A stretch of 64,000 nucleotides of DNA from an uncultured Caulobacter sp. (GCA_937925635.1 CALALX010000093.1:26657-90656); one strand, 5' to 3'; counted from the first letter of the stretch, positions 1-7,942 are shown. Notes: generated by a model from the letters alone, not told the origin. Numbers and translations: made by a program.

Positions 1-119
1 AGGCCCGGGCCTGACGGTCTGATCTTTCGAGGTCCGACTGTCCTCAGCGCCCGATGAACCGCCCGTCCCGGCTCGCAGCCTGGGCGCGACTCATCACGCC
101 TCGATATCGGACTTTCCCC

Positions 120-395
120 TTGAACATCTCCAAACCGCAGCAGCGAACGCTGCACGCGCTCGCGCAAGGCGGCGCGATCCTCCTCGAACGCGACGAGGAC
201 ACCGGCGAGGTCATCGGCGCCGACTGCTTCACCCGCGATGGCTGGCGCCTGAGCGACTGCACGCTTGCCGTCTTCCGGTCGCTCAAGCGCAAACGCTTCA
301 TCGCCAGCGCGGGCGGGGGGCCCTACCGCATCACCCGCGAGGGCCTGCTGAACCTTCGCTCGCAGCTCGACAACCGGGTGACGATGAAGCGGTAG
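120..395 (+). CDS. YjhX family protein (putative toxin family)
   Basis: Small protein of the YjhX family (UPF0386), annotated elsewhere as a putative toxin by homology to E. coli YjhX. The conserved blocks LHALAQGG, SDCTLAVFRSLKRKRF and GGPYRITREG are intact. I choose the TTG at 120 because it starts the protein with LNISKPQQR, which matches the usual family N-terminus, and gives 91 residues against roughly 85 in the family. An in-frame ATG at 54 would add 22 residues with no family resemblance. Neither start has a clear Shine-Dalgarno sequence. No antitoxin partner is seen beside it. Family assignment is firm; activity is unknown. Confidence 0.75.
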   Translation: MNISKPQQRTLHALAQGGAILLERDEDTGEVIGADCFTRDGWRLSDCTLAVFRSLKRKRFIASAGGGPYRITREGLLNLRSQLDNRVTMKR

Positions 396-405
396 GGCGA
401 AGCAA

Positions 406-516
406 ACAGGTGTCACCCCGGCCGCAGTGAAGCGGAGAGCCGGGACCCAGCGGGGCCGTGCTCGGCGTTGACTGGGTCCCGGATCGTCCTTGCGGGCCGT
501 CCGGGATGACACTTGT
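406..516. repeat. Extragenic inverted repeat, class A copy 1
   Basis: Two arms face each other between the YjhX gene and rsmD. Outer arms begin ACAGGTGTCACCCCGG and end CCGGGATGACACTTGT (2 mismatches in 16). Inner arms are GCCGGGACCCAG and CTGGGTCCCGGA. The same CCCGGC/GCCGGGACCCAG core returns at 3835, 22149 and 53113, so this is a dispersed REP-like palindrome. It lies between convergent genes and may also act as a terminator. Confidence 0.75.
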
Positions 517-522
517 TTGAAG

Positions 523-1089
523 CTAGCCGCCGAACTTCAGGAACGTCACCCGCGCGGCGCCGTAGTCGCGCGTGTCGAGGACCTCGAAACCATCGACGGC
601 GAGATCGGCCTCGTCGCTGCCGCGCTCGACCATCAGCACCGCGCCGCTCTTCAGCCAGCCGCCCTCGGCCAGGCCGGCCAGCGCGCGCTCCGCCAGACCC
701 TTGCGGTAGGGCGGATCGAGGAAGGCCAGATCGAACGGCTCGCCGGCGCTGGCCGGGCGGACGCCGAGGTCGGTGGCGTCGCGGCGGTGGATGCGGGTCG
801 CGCCGAACAGTCCGAAGGCGTCGATGGTCTCGCGGATGGCGCCGCGCGCCGCCTCGTCGGTTTCGACGAACAGGCAGAAGGCCGCCCCGCGCGAGATCGC
901 CTCGAACCCCAGCGCCCCGGATCCCGCGAACAGGTCGATGATCCGCGCGCCGCGCAGCTCCGGCGCCCAGGCGGCGTGCTCGAGGATGTTGAACACCGCC
1001 TGCCGCGCGCGGTCGGAGGTCGGGCGCGTGCCCTGGCCTTCCGGCGTCTTCAGCGCGCGACCGCGCAGGCTTCCCGAGACGATGCGCAA
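523..1089 (-). CDS. rsmD: 16S rRNA (guanine(966)-N(2))-methyltransferase RsmD
   Basis: RsmD methylates N2 of G966 of 16S rRNA in the assembled 30S particle, using S-adenosylmethionine. The 188-residue protein has the family N-terminus MRIVSGSLRGR, the TSDRARQAVFNIL segment, the SAM-binding motif DLFAGSGALGFEAISRGA around residue 50 and the catalytic FLDPPY motif typical of N2-guanine methyltransferases. Length is normal for the family. It sits 7 bases downstream of the acyltransferase gene on the same strand and so may be the last gene of the cdsA-plsC unit. In many alphaproteobacteria rsmD instead follows a pseudouridine synthase gene, and one lies here 3 kb away. Confidence 0.95.
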   Translation of the reverse strand: MRIVSGSLRGRALKTPEGQGTRPTSDRARQAVFNILEHAAWAPELRGARIIDLFAGSGALGFEAISRGAAFCLFVETDEAARGAIRETIDAFGLFGATRIHRRDATDLGVRPASAGEPFDLAFLDPPYRKGLAERALAGLAEGGWLKSGAVLMVERGSDEADLAVDGFEVLDTRDYGAARVTFLKFGG

Positions 1090-1096
1090 AGGGGGT

Positions 1097-1741
1097 TCAA
1101 CTCCAGCGAAGGGGCGGCGCCTGGTCCTTGAGCGTCAGGAGCGCGTCGCGGAGACCGTCCATAAACTCCGCGCGCTTGCCATGCCAGCGCAGCGGGGCGC
1201 CGACCAGCACCGCGCAGTTCATCGGCACCGGAATGACCTCGCCCTTGGGCAGGACCCGACCCGCGCCCTGAATCCAGACCGGCGTCACCGGCGCTTCGGG
1301 AAAGGCCTCAGCCAGGCGGGCCACGCCGCTCTTCAGCCGGGCCATTTCGTCGGAAGCGTCGCCGCGCGTGCCCTCCGGGAAGACGACCACGATGTCGCCG
1401 GCCGCCAGCGCCTCGCGGGCCGGGGCCAGCACGTCCTCGCCGGTTGCGACCTTGTCCCGCGCCACCGGCACGATGCCGACCAGGTTGCGCGAGAACCAGC
1501 CGATGACCGGGTCCTTCAGGAAATAGTCGCTCGCCGCCGCTGGACGGACCCGCATCACCGCCTTGGCCGGGAAGATGCTCAGCATCAGCAGGGTGTCGAC
1601 ATGGCTGTTGTGGTTGGCCGCGATGATGGCCGGCCCTTTCAGCGGCAGGTGCTCGCGGCCGGTGACGTCGGCGCCCGTCAGGAAGCGTGCGATCGGCCGA
1701 GCGACCAGCAGCAGCAGGGCCCAGCGCAGCCAGCGGATCAT
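1097..1741 (-). CDS. 1-acyl-glycerol-3-phosphate acyltransferase family protein
   Basis: PlsC/LPLAT-type membrane acyltransferase of 214 residues, expected to transfer an acyl chain to a lysophospholipid. The catalytic NHxxxD box is seen as NHNSHVD (about residues 39-45) and the glycerol-phosphate binding FPEGTR motif follows near residue 120. A hydrophobic N-terminal helix (RWALLLLVARPIARFL) anchors it. The start ATG overlaps the stop of the CdsA-like gene as TGATG, so translation is probably coupled. Neighbouring CDP-diacylglycerol synthase-like and CDP-alcohol transferase genes suggest a shared phospholipid route. Which lysolipid it uses cannot be told from sequence. Confidence 0.88.
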   Translation of the reverse strand: MIRWLRWALLLLVARPIARFLTGADVTGREHLPLKGPAIIAANHNSHVDTLLMLSIFPAKAVMRVRPAAASDYFLKDPVIGWFSRNLVGIVPVARDKVATGEDVLAPAREALAAGDIVVVFPEGTRGDASDEMARLKSGVARLAEAFPEAPVTPVWIQGAGRVLPKGEVIPVPMNCAVLVGAPLRWHGKRAEFMDGLRDALLTLKDQAPPLRWS

Positions 1742-2703
1742 CAGAACTTCTCCAGCGCGAAGAACGCCAGCAGATGGAAGTAGATCGGCGCCGTGAAGGT
1801 CAGGCTGTCGATGCGGTCGAGGATGCCGCCGTGGCCCGGGATCAGGTGCGAGGTGTCCTTGACGCCGATGTCGCGCTTGATGGCGCTCATCGTCACATCG
1901 CCCGCGAAGCCGGCGGCGGGCAGGACGACAGCGACCACGGCCAGGCCCAGGCCCTCCAGCGGCGTGAACAGCGGCCCGGCGAACCAGATCAGGGCGGCGG
2001 TGGTGATCCAGCCGCCGATGAAGCCCTCCCACGTCTTGTTGGGGCTGACCCTGGGGATGATCTTGTGGCGGCCCAGCAGCTTGCCCCAGACGTACTGGGC
2101 GACGTCGTTGAACTCGGTGGCGACCAGCAGGAAGAAGACCAGCCCGGCCCCGCCGGCGGGCGCCTCGTAGGGCGGCGTCCGCATCAGGAAGGCGACGTAG
2201 CCGATGTTGTAGATGCAGGTCATCAGACCCCAGTGGAACATCGAGGCGCTCGCCAGGAAGCCGCGGGTCTGGCCGATCACCGCCATCAGCCAGGGCGTAA
2301 TCAGGAAGGCGTAGACCGGGATCAGCACCAGGTAGACGCCGTAGATGTCGGCGGCGATGAAGGCGTAGTTCAGCGGGATGGCCAGATAGGCGGCCAGCAC
2401 GATCAGCCGGTCCTCGCGCCGGGTCGGGGCCAGCGACAGGAATTCGCGCAGGGCGATGAACGAGACCACCGCGAACAGCGCCGTGGTCGCCTGCCAGCCC
2501 AGCAGCAGGGCCGCCGACAGCAGGGCGATCATGATCACCCAGCTGAAGATGCGCTGGCGCAGTTCGGTGTAGTCTTTCCGGGGGTTCACGACGGTCAGGA
2601 CGCCCGCCACGACCGCGCCGAGGACGACCAGGCCGAACACGCCGCCCAGGCCCCAGAGCAGATGGGGATGCTGCAGGTCGAGGAAGCGCGTGATCTGGTC
2701 CAA
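1741..2703 (-). CDS. Phosphatidate cytidylyltransferase family protein (CdsA/YnbB-like)
   Basis: Integral membrane enzyme of the CdsA family, which makes CDP-diacylglycerol from CTP and phosphatidate. The C-terminal signature is present as SAIKRDIGVKDTSHLIPGHGG followed by LDRIDSLTFTAP, and RVSPNKTWEGF precedes it; about eight hydrophobic segments are visible. I place the start at a TTG at 2703 (LDQITRFLDLQHPHLL), preceded by GGAACGAGAG; the frame stays open upstream but that sequence is low-complexity and not membrane-like. Product is 320 residues. The sequence looks closer to the YnbB branch than to the essential CdsA, and a YnbA-like gene diverges from it, so it is probably an accessory copy. 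The start is the least certain part. Confidence 0.85.
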   Translation of the reverse strand: MDQITRFLDLQHPHLLWGLGGVFGLVVLGAVVAGVLTVVNPRKDYTELRQRIFSWVIMIALLSAALLLGWQATTALFAVVSFIALREFLSLAPTRREDRLIVLAAYLAIPLNYAFIAADIYGVYLVLIPVYAFLITPWLMAVIGQTRGFLASASMFHWGLMTCIYNIGYVAFLMRTPPYEAPAGGAGLVFFLLVATEFNDVAQYVWGKLLGRHKIIPRVSPNKTWEGFIGGWITTAALIWFAGPLFTPLEGLGLAVVAVVLPAAGFAGDVTMSAIKRDIGVKDTSHLIPGHGGILDRIDSLTFTAPIYFHLLAFFALEKF

Positions 2704-2778
2704 ACTCTCGTTCCCGCCCCGCGACGCCGCCGCCCGACGGAGGTTGCCGAGGCGGGCGTTCCGGTCAAGGCTCTCCGC

Positions 2779-3162
2779 ATGGAGCGAGTCCTTAAATCGA
2801 GCGTCGTCCACGTCGCGTTCGGGTTTGTGATGATGGGCGGCTGGGCGCTGTTCGCGAACCGCGACCACGGCCTGGCGGGCGCCTGGCTGCCGGCGCTGGT
2901 GCAGGGGACCATCTCCGGCGTGCTCACAGGCATCCTCAAGAAGACGCTTGAGAGACTGGACGGGACGCTGTCGGGCGTTCTCGCCTTCATCGCGCCGCCG
3001 CTCCTGACCGCGACCTCCATCCTGGCGCTGCTGACGCTGGCCCACACCCTGATCGGCACGCCGGAGATCGTCGCCACCATCGCCGTGCCGTGGTCGGTCT
3101 CGACCCTCTACGCCATCGTCTACAACGCGGGCCTAGTCCGCGCCCGCCGGAGGGCCGCATGA
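2779..3162 (+). CDS. Small integral membrane protein of unknown function in lipid module
   Basis: Protein of 127 residues with four predicted membrane helices (around residues 10-25, 35-50, 65-90 and 95-118) and a basic C-terminal tail. I chose the ATG at 2779 because it starts the hydrophobic protein directly and has AAGG eight bases before it. Its stop overlaps the start of the next gene as ATGA, so the two are cotranslated. I do not recognise a named family. Its tight coupling to a CDP-alcohol phosphotransferase suggests a lipid-handling or partner role, which is inference only. Confidence 0.7.
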   Translation: MERVLKSSVVHVAFGFVMMGGWALFANRDHGLAGAWLPALVQGTISGVLTGILKKTLERLDGTLSGVLAFIAPPLLTATSILALLTLAHTLIGTPEIVATIAVPWSVSTLYAIVYNAGLVRARRRAA

Positions 3163-3824
3163 CCGACGCGCCTGAGAACCGCCGCCCGTTGAAGACTCGA
3201 TCCGCCGGCTGGGCCGGCGCGATGGCCTCCGCGCTCGGCCGGGTCGGGATCAGCCCCGACACCATCTCCTTCTGCTCCGTCGCCTTCGCTGTGCTTGGCG
3301 CGGCGGGCCTGGCCATGGCCGGCGAGAGCGAGGGCCCAGCGCGCATCGGATGGTTGCTGCTGGCGGCGGTCTGCATCCAGCTGCGCCTGCTGGCCAACAT
3401 GCTCGACGGCATGGTGGCGGTGGAGCATGGCCGGGGCGGCCCGTCCGGCCCGATCTGGAACGAACTGCCCGACCGCATCGCCGACGGCCTGTTCCTGGTC
3501 GCGGCCGGCTACAGCGCCGCGGCGGCGGGCCTGGCCGCCGGGGTCTGGCTTGGCTGGCTGACGGCGCTGCTGGCGGTGCTGACCGCCTATGTGCGCGAGC
3601 TCGGTCGGGGTCTCGGATTCACCGCCGACTTCTCCGGCCCGATGGCCAAGCCGCACCGCATGTTCGCGCTGACGGTGGCCTGTCTGGTCGCGATCGCCGA
3701 GCCGCTCTGGGGCTGGCGCGGCGGGACCATGATCCTCGCCCTGGCGATCATCGCGCTGGGCAGCGTGGCCACCGTCTGGCGTCGGACGGCCAGGTTGGCG
3801 AAGCGGCTGAGGGAGAGGGCATAG
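3159..3824 (+). CDS. CDP-alcohol phosphatidyltransferase family protein (YnbA-like)
   Basis: Membrane enzyme of the CDP-alcohol phosphatidyltransferase fold, 221 residues with about six helices. The family motif D-x2-D-G-x2-A-R-x8-G-x3-D-x3-D is altered: residues N80, D83, G84, A87, V88, G97, N101 and D105 occupy it, so the first and third metal-ligand aspartates are asparagine and the arginine is valine. From memory E. coli YnbA has the same N-x2-DG and G-x3-N pattern, which points to that subfamily. RBS CGGAGGG precedes the ATG, which overlaps the upstream stop. Substrate alcohol is unknown. The divergent CdsA-like gene could supply the CDP-lipid. Confidence 0.85.
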   Translation: MTDAPENRRPLKTRSAGWAGAMASALGRVGISPDTISFCSVAFAVLGAAGLAMAGESEGPARIGWLLLAAVCIQLRLLANMLDGMVAVEHGRGGPSGPIWNELPDRIADGLFLVAAGYSAAAAGLAAGVWLGWLTALLAVLTAYVRELGRGLGFTADFSGPMAKPHRMFALTVACLVAIAEPLWGWRGGTMILALAIIALGSVATVWRRTARLAKRLRERA

Positions 3825-3834
3825 TCCCCATACT

Positions 3835-3866
3835 CCGCTCATCCCGGCATTCGCCGGGATGAGCGG
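3835..3866. terminator. Perfect 14-bp hairpin between convergent genes (class A repeat, copy 2)
   Basis: CCGCTCATCCCGGC (3835-3848) and its exact complement GCCGGGATGAGCGG (3853-3866) are separated by ATTC. It is a short version of the class A extragenic palindrome and separates the convergent YnbA-like and pseudouridine synthase genes. There is no T tract, so termination is possible but not shown. Confidence 0.7.
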
Positions 3867-3874
3867 AGAAAAAG

Positions 3875-5089
3875 CTATCGCTTCCCCTTCGGCCCCGTTG
3901 GCCGAGGGCCTTGCGGACGAGCGCCGGTTCGTCCTCGCGGCGCCGCGGCCCCCTTCGGCCCGGCAGGCCCGTCGCGACGCGGCCCGGCTGGGCGCGCGGA
4001 TCCAGAAGGCCCCTTCGCCCCCGGACGCGCGGCCTTCGGATCACCATACCAAGTCTTCTTCGGCGCCTCGGCCTCGGTGGACCTCGGCGCGGACTTCTTC
4101 TTCGGATGCGGATAGAGCTTCGGCTTGGCCTTGGCCCAGCCGGGCTTCTTCGGCTGGCGTTCGCCCTTCAGTTCGCCGGTCTCCTGACCCGGACGCGGCT
4201 GACGGCCGTGTCTCGGGGCGGTCGGCTCATGCGGGACGCCGCCGGCCTCGCCAGAGGGGCGGCGCCGTCCGCTCCCGGGCGCGCCCTTGAACTGCACGGC
4301 ATGGCCCTTCGGCATGGCCTGCGGCGGCACGATGCCCTCAAGCAGCTCGCGGATCACCCGCGGCCCGACTTCCTCGACCTCGCCGACGCCCAGGTCGCCG
4401 AGCGAGAAGGGGCCATAGCTCAGGCGCAGCAGGCGATTGACCTTCAGCCCGATCGACTCGAGCACGCGGCGCACCTCGCGGTTCTTGCCTTCAGCCAGGG
4501 TCAGGGTGATCCAGACGTTGCGCGCCCCCTCACGGTCGCCCGTCGCCTTGTCGAGCCTGGCTTCGATCGGGCCGTAGCGGACACCCTCGACGGTGACGCC
4601 GTCCTTCAGCCTGTCCAGCCGTTCCTGAGTGGCGTAGCCGAAGGCCCGGGCGCGGTAGCGGCGGATCCAGCCGGTCGCGGGCAGCTCCAGCGCCCGCGAC
4701 AGCTCGCCGTCATTGGTCAGCAGCAGCAGCCCTTCGGTGGCCAGGTCGAGGCGGCCGATCGAGATCACGCGCGGCAGGCCTTCCGGCAGATGCTGGAACA
4801 CGGTCGGCCGGCCCTTGGGATCGGCGTGCGTCGTCACCAGCCCGGCGGGCTTGTGATAGCGGAACAGGCGCACCGGCTCGGGTCCGCCGACCACCTCGCC
4901 GTCGACGGTGACGATGTCGCCCGGCTCCACCTTCACGGCTGGCGTGGTCAGGGTCTCGCCGTTGATCGCCACCCGGCCGGCCTCGATCAGCCGCTCGACC
5001 TCGCGGCGCGAGGCGACGCCGGCGCGGGCCAGCACCTTGGCCACGCGTTCGGTGTCGGAAGGGTCGGGAGAAGAATAGCGTTCAGCCAT
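3875..5089 (-). CDS. RsuA/RluB-family rRNA pseudouridine synthase with long basic tail
   Basis: Pseudouridine synthase of 404 residues. An N-terminal S4 RNA-binding domain (ERVAKVLARAGVASRREVERLIEAGRVAING) is followed by the catalytic domain with GRLDLATEGLLLLTNDGEL, where the Asp of GRLD is the family nucleophile. The catalytic part ends near residue 255. The last 150 residues are a Lys/Arg/Pro/Gly-rich, probably disordered tail (PKKPGWAKAKPKLYPHPKKK and similar), common in alphaproteobacterial RluB homologues. The ATG at 5089 has GGAG upstream and matches the family N-terminus. Modification of 23S U2605 (RluB) is the likely role, but RluB and RsuA/RluE cannot be separated with certainty here. 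Confidence 0.9.
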   Translation of the reverse strand: MAERYSSPDPSDTERVAKVLARAGVASRREVERLIEAGRVAINGETLTTPAVKVEPGDIVTVDGEVVGGPEPVRLFRYHKPAGLVTTHADPKGRPTVFQHLPEGLPRVISIGRLDLATEGLLLLTNDGELSRALELPATGWIRRYRARAFGYATQERLDRLKDGVTVEGVRYGPIEARLDKATGDREGARNVWITLTLAEGKNREVRRVLESIGLKVNRLLRLSYGPFSLGDLGVGEVEEVGPRVIRELLEGIVPPQAMPKGHAVQFKGAPGSGRRRPSGEAGGVPHEPTAPRHGRQPRPGQETGELKGERQPKKPGWAKAKPKLYPHPKKKSAPRSTEAEAPKKTWYGDPKAARPGAKGPSGSARPAGPRRDGPAGPKGAAAPRGRTGARPQGPRPTGPKGKR

Positions 5090-5170
5090 GCGGGCCGCTC
5101 CGTTAAAAAGGATCGTGTCGCCTCCCGGCGAGACAGGCCCTCTAAAGCACGAAACGCCGGACCTCGCCAC

Positions 5171-5659
5171 GTGACGACCCTCTCCGACCCCCTGGCCAGT
5201 GAATGGGACGCGATGCAGCTGGCCCTCGCTGAGGCGCGCGCCGCCGCCGAGGCCGGCGAGACGCCCGTCGGGGCGGTGATCGTCGACCCGGCCACCGGCG
5301 AGGTCGTCGCCCGCGCCGGCAACCATCCGATCGGCGCGCATGATCCCACGGCCCATGCCGAGATCGCGGCCATCCGGCTGGCGGCCGCCAGGCTTGGCAA
5401 CTACCGGCTCACTGACCTGACGCTGGTGGTGACGCTGGAGCCCTGCGCCATGTGCGCCGGCGCCATCAGCCACGCCCGCATCGGCCGTGTCGTCTTCGGC
5501 GCCGAGGACCCGAAGGGCGGCGCCGTGGTCCACGGTCCGCGCTTCTTCGAGCAGCCCACCTGCCACTGGCGGCCACAGGTCGTCGGCGGCGTCCTGGCCG
5601 AGGAGAGCGCCGCGCTGCTGCGCGGCTTCTTCCGGGCGCGGCGGGGCAAGGCGCCTTGA
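5171..5659 (+). CDS. tadA: tRNA adenosine(34) deaminase TadA
   Basis: TadA deaminates A34 of tRNA-Arg(ACG) to inosine. The zinc and catalytic motifs are intact: HAEIAAI (His ligand and proton-shuttle Glu) and PCAMCAGA (two Cys ligands). The GTG at 5171 gives 162 residues; an ATG at 5213 would give 148 and still keep the whole domain. It is divergent from the pseudouridine synthase gene with an 81-base gap, a common arrangement in this group. Identity is well supported by the motifs and the ARIGRVVFGAEDPKGGA segment. Confidence 0.93.
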   Translation: MTTLSDPLASEWDAMQLALAEARAAAEAGETPVGAVIVDPATGEVVARAGNHPIGAHDPTAHAEIAAIRLAAARLGNYRLTDLTLVVTLEPCAMCAGAISHARIGRVVFGAEDPKGGAVVHGPRFFEQPTCHWRPQVVGGVLAEESAALLRGFFRARRGKAP

Positions 5660-5677
5660 CCAAGTCCACTTCCTGAA

Positions 5678-5693
5678 TGTACTATTTGTACTA
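5678..5693. promoter_or_regulatory. Direct repeat TGTACTA x2, candidate operator
   Basis: TGTACTA occurs at 5678-5684 and 5687-5693, nine bases apart, each containing the palindrome GTAC. The pair ends 14 bases before the chosen start of the DUF7662 gene and lies in a short AT-rich patch. This is where an autoregulatory antitoxin would bind, but no binding is known. Confidence 0.4.
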
Positions 5694-5707
5694 ACGAAGG
5701 AATGGAC

Positions 5708-6214
5708 ATGTCCAGATACGAGCCGCTGGGACAGTTTCTCGCCAACCAGAACGCGGCCGAGACTCCGCTGACATTCAAAGAGGTCGAGCGCATCATCCGG
5801 CGCTCACTGCCGAGTTCGGCGCGACGGCATCCGGCATGGTGGGCGAACACGCGCACCCATAGCCAGGCCGGTTCCTGGCTTGATGCAGGATGGAGGACGG
5901 AACGCGTCGAGCTCGTCGCGGAGCGGGTCGTCTTCGTGAGGGACCAGCGCGCGGTATCTCCGATGGTGGCGCGCCCCGAGCGGGGTGACGTCGTGTCCGT
6001 GCCGTTCGATGCGTTCAACGGCGCGGGGCTGCACCTTGTCGACAGCTACGCCGAGGCCCATGCCTGCGACCGAGGGGCGGCGATCGCGGCCCTGATCAAT
6101 GCGGCAGGCGTGGAACGGCGCATGGCCATGCTTGAACCCTATCAGCGGCAATGGACGGGCAAGCTGGGCGCCGACAGCGTTGACCTCATTCGCGAAGACC
6201 GGGATGCCCGCTGA
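5708..6214 (+). CDS. DUF7662-domain protein, probable antitoxin of PIN pair
   Basis: Protein of 168 residues. Residues about 5-65 match the DUF7662 pattern, with LTFKEVERIIRRSLPSSARRHPAWWANTRTHSQ and SWLDAGW. The second half (SYAEAHACDRGAAIAALINAAGVERRMAMLE) is predicted helical and could bind the partner. The ATG at 5708 is chosen because AAGGA lies six bases upstream; an ATG at 5702 is too close to that site. Its 3' end overlaps the PIN-domain gene by 11 bases. The order (putative antitoxin first, PIN second) and the operator-like repeat fit a type II toxin-antitoxin locus. The antitoxin role is inferred from this layout. Confidence 0.75.
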   Translation: MSRYEPLGQFLANQNAAETPLTFKEVERIIRRSLPSSARRHPAWWANTRTHSQAGSWLDAGWRTERVELVAERVVFVRDQRAVSPMVARPERGDVVSVPFDAFNGAGLHLVDSYAEAHACDRGAAIAALINAAGVERRMAMLEPYQRQWTGKLGADSVDLIREDRDAR

Positions 6215-6617
6215 ACTGGTCGTGGACGCGTCGGTGGTCGCGAAATGCTTCTTCCAGGAGGTTGGAACCGACCGGGCGCTCGACGTTCTGCGCTCCGGCG
6301 CCCGCCTCGTCGCACCCGAATTCCTCCACGCCGAGTTCGCCAGCATCGCGGCCAAGAAGGCCCGGCGCGGCGATGTCGCGCCTGCGATGGCAGGGAGCGC
6401 CGTGGACGATGTCGGAAGCCTGCTGGCAGAGGTCTTTCCCGCCGCAGCGCTTTCGGGCCGAGCGTTCGCGCTTTCAGTGGAAACGGGATGCTCGGCCTTT
6501 GACGGTCTCTACCTTGCGCTCGCCGAAGCCCGCGGTTGCCGAGTCGTCACCGCGGACGCCCGTCTGGTCCGCAACGCGACGAGCGCCAATCTCTCCCATC
6601 TCATTCAAGCGCTCTAG
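6204..6617 (+). CDS. PIN-domain protein (VapC-like putative toxin)
   Basis: PIN nuclease fold of 137 residues. The expected acidic cluster is visible: D8 in LVVDASVVAKCF, Glu in LHAEFASIAAK, Asp in CSAFDGLYLALAE and Asp in VVTADARLV. PIN domains of this size are usually metal-dependent RNases acting as VapC toxins. It overlaps the DUF7662 gene by 11 bases, so the two are translationally coupled. The protein is complete. RNA target and toxicity are unknown. Confidence 0.85.
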   Translation: MPAELVVDASVVAKCFFQEVGTDRALDVLRSGARLVAPEFLHAEFASIAAKKARRGDVAPAMAGSAVDDVGSLLAEVFPAAALSGRAFALSVETGCSAFDGLYLALAEARGCRVVTADARLVRNATSANLSHLIQAL

Positions 6618-6622
6618 GACCT

Positions 6623-7402
6623 GTGACGCCGCGCTACGCCGAGTTCGCACCGAGGCCGGACCTGGCGCCGTGGGTAGCCTGCGTCTGGGTGTTCGAGGGG
6701 CGTGATCCGGACGAGGACCAGCGGATCGCGCCAGACGGCCGCTGCGAACTGATCGTCCACCTTGGCGAGCCCTATCTGGAGCGCGGCGAGGACGGCGTCC
6801 TGCGCCGCCAGCCGCCGGTGTTGTTCGCCGGCCAGCTGACGCGGCCGCTGCATCTGCGGGCCGACGGCGAGGCCGGGGTGGTCGGCGTGCGGTTCCATAC
6901 AGCGGGAGCCTACGCCTATCTCGGCCGGTCGCTCGACGGCATTACCGACGCGCGCGTCGCGCTGGAGGCTGGCGATCTCCGGGCGCCAGACGAGGCGTCG
7001 CGGCTGGCGCGGGTCCAGGACCATGTCGCCGACCGCATCGCCGCGATGGCCGTGGCGGCCGATCCCGTCGTCGAGCACTGCGTCGCGCGGCTGGAAGAGG
7101 GCGCGACCGTCGAGACCCTGTGGCGCGAGACCGGGCTGACGCCGCGCACCCTGCAACGGCGATTCGCGACGCGGATCGGCGTCTCGCCGCGCATGCTCGG
7201 CTCCATCGTGCGCTTCCGGCGCGTGTTCGATGCGTTGCGCGAGGCCGACGCCGAGACCTGGACGCAGGCGGCGCAGGCGGCGGGCTATTTCGACCATCCG
7301 CAGATGGCGCGCGACTTCCGCCGCTTCGTCGGCTGCACGCCGTCGCAGTTCGTGGCGGCGCGGCCGGGGTTGTCGGCCAGCCTGGTTGACCTGACGGCCT
7401 GA
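6623..7402 (+). CDS. AraC-family transcriptional regulator
   Basis: DNA-binding protein of 259 residues read from a GTG five bases after the PIN gene. The N-terminal part resembles the DUF6597-type sensing domain (RPDLAPWVACVWVFEG, APDGRCELIVHLGEPY). The C-terminal 100 residues hold the paired helix-turn-helix of AraC, with TPRTLQRRFATRIGVSPR and AAGYFDHPQMARDFRRFVGCTPSQF. The target may be the downstream secreted DUF6265 gene, but this rests on adjacency alone. The GTG start is not backed by a strong ribosome site. Confidence 0.85.
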   Translation: MTPRYAEFAPRPDLAPWVACVWVFEGRDPDEDQRIAPDGRCELIVHLGEPYLERGEDGVLRRQPPVLFAGQLTRPLHLRADGEAGVVGVRFHTAGAYAYLGRSLDGITDARVALEAGDLRAPDEASRLARVQDHVADRIAAMAVAADPVVEHCVARLEEGATVETLWRETGLTPRTLQRRFATRIGVSPRMLGSIVRFRRVFDALREADAETWTQAAQAAGYFDHPQMARDFRRFVGCTPSQFVAARPGLSASLVDLTA

Positions 7403-7473
7403 GACTGTCGCATTCCTACAAGCGGGCGCCCGGCGCCGTCGGCAGGGTCGCGGGAGCCTCAAGGGGGAAAGTC

Positions 7474-7929
7474 ATGAAACGCCTCGCATCCTTCGTCGCC
7501 GCCGTCGTCCTGCTCGGCGCGCCCGCCCTCGCCGCCGAACCCGCCGTCGACCTGTCCTGGATCACTGGGACCTGGGTTCAGCAGGAAGGCGGCAAGACCG
7601 TCCGCGAGACCTGGTCGACGCCGATCGACGGGGCCATGGGCGGCGTCGGTCAGACCAGCCGGCCGGGCAAGCCGCCGCGTTTCGAGTTCATGACCATCAC
7701 GCCCGAGGCGGCCGGCCCGACCTTCACCGCCTATGTCGACGGCCAGCCCGCGACGCCCTTCGTCCTCAAGCCCGGCCCTGCCGGCGAGGCGACGTTCGAG
7801 AACCTCGCCCACGACTTCCCGCAGAGGGTCATCTACCGCCGATGCGGCGCGGACCTCTGCGCCCGGATCGAGGGGCTGATCGACGGCAAGCTTCAGGGCA
7901 TGGACTGGCGGTACCGTCGCGCGGACTGA
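7474..7929 (+). CDS. Secreted DUF6265 family protein
   Basis: Exported protein of 151 residues with a clear signal peptide (MKRLASFVAAVVLLGAPALAA, cleavage after AxA). The mature part begins with LSWITGTWVQQEGGKTVRETWS, typical of DUF6265, and contains ENLAHDFPQRVIYRR. AAGGGGGAAAG before the ATG is a good ribosome site. Function is unknown; family members are predicted periplasmic beta-sheet proteins. Confidence 0.75.
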   Translation: MKRLASFVAAVVLLGAPALAAEPAVDLSWITGTWVQQEGGKTVRETWSTPIDGAMGGVGQTSRPGKPPRFEFMTITPEAAGPTFTAYVDGQPATPFVLKPGPAGEATFENLAHDFPQRVIYRRCGADLCARIEGLIDGKLQGMDWRYRRAD

Positions 7930-7942
7930 CCCGAGGGCCCCG

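Noticed and set aside
54..119. 22-residue N-terminal extension of the YjhX-like protein from the ATG at 54
   Set aside because: The added residues do not resemble the family, while the TTG at 120 gives the usual NIS- start.
490..1131. Long plus-strand open frame opposite rsmD
   Set aside because: It is the complement of a well-supported methyltransferase gene and encodes low-complexity Arg/Ala/Gly sequence with no family features.
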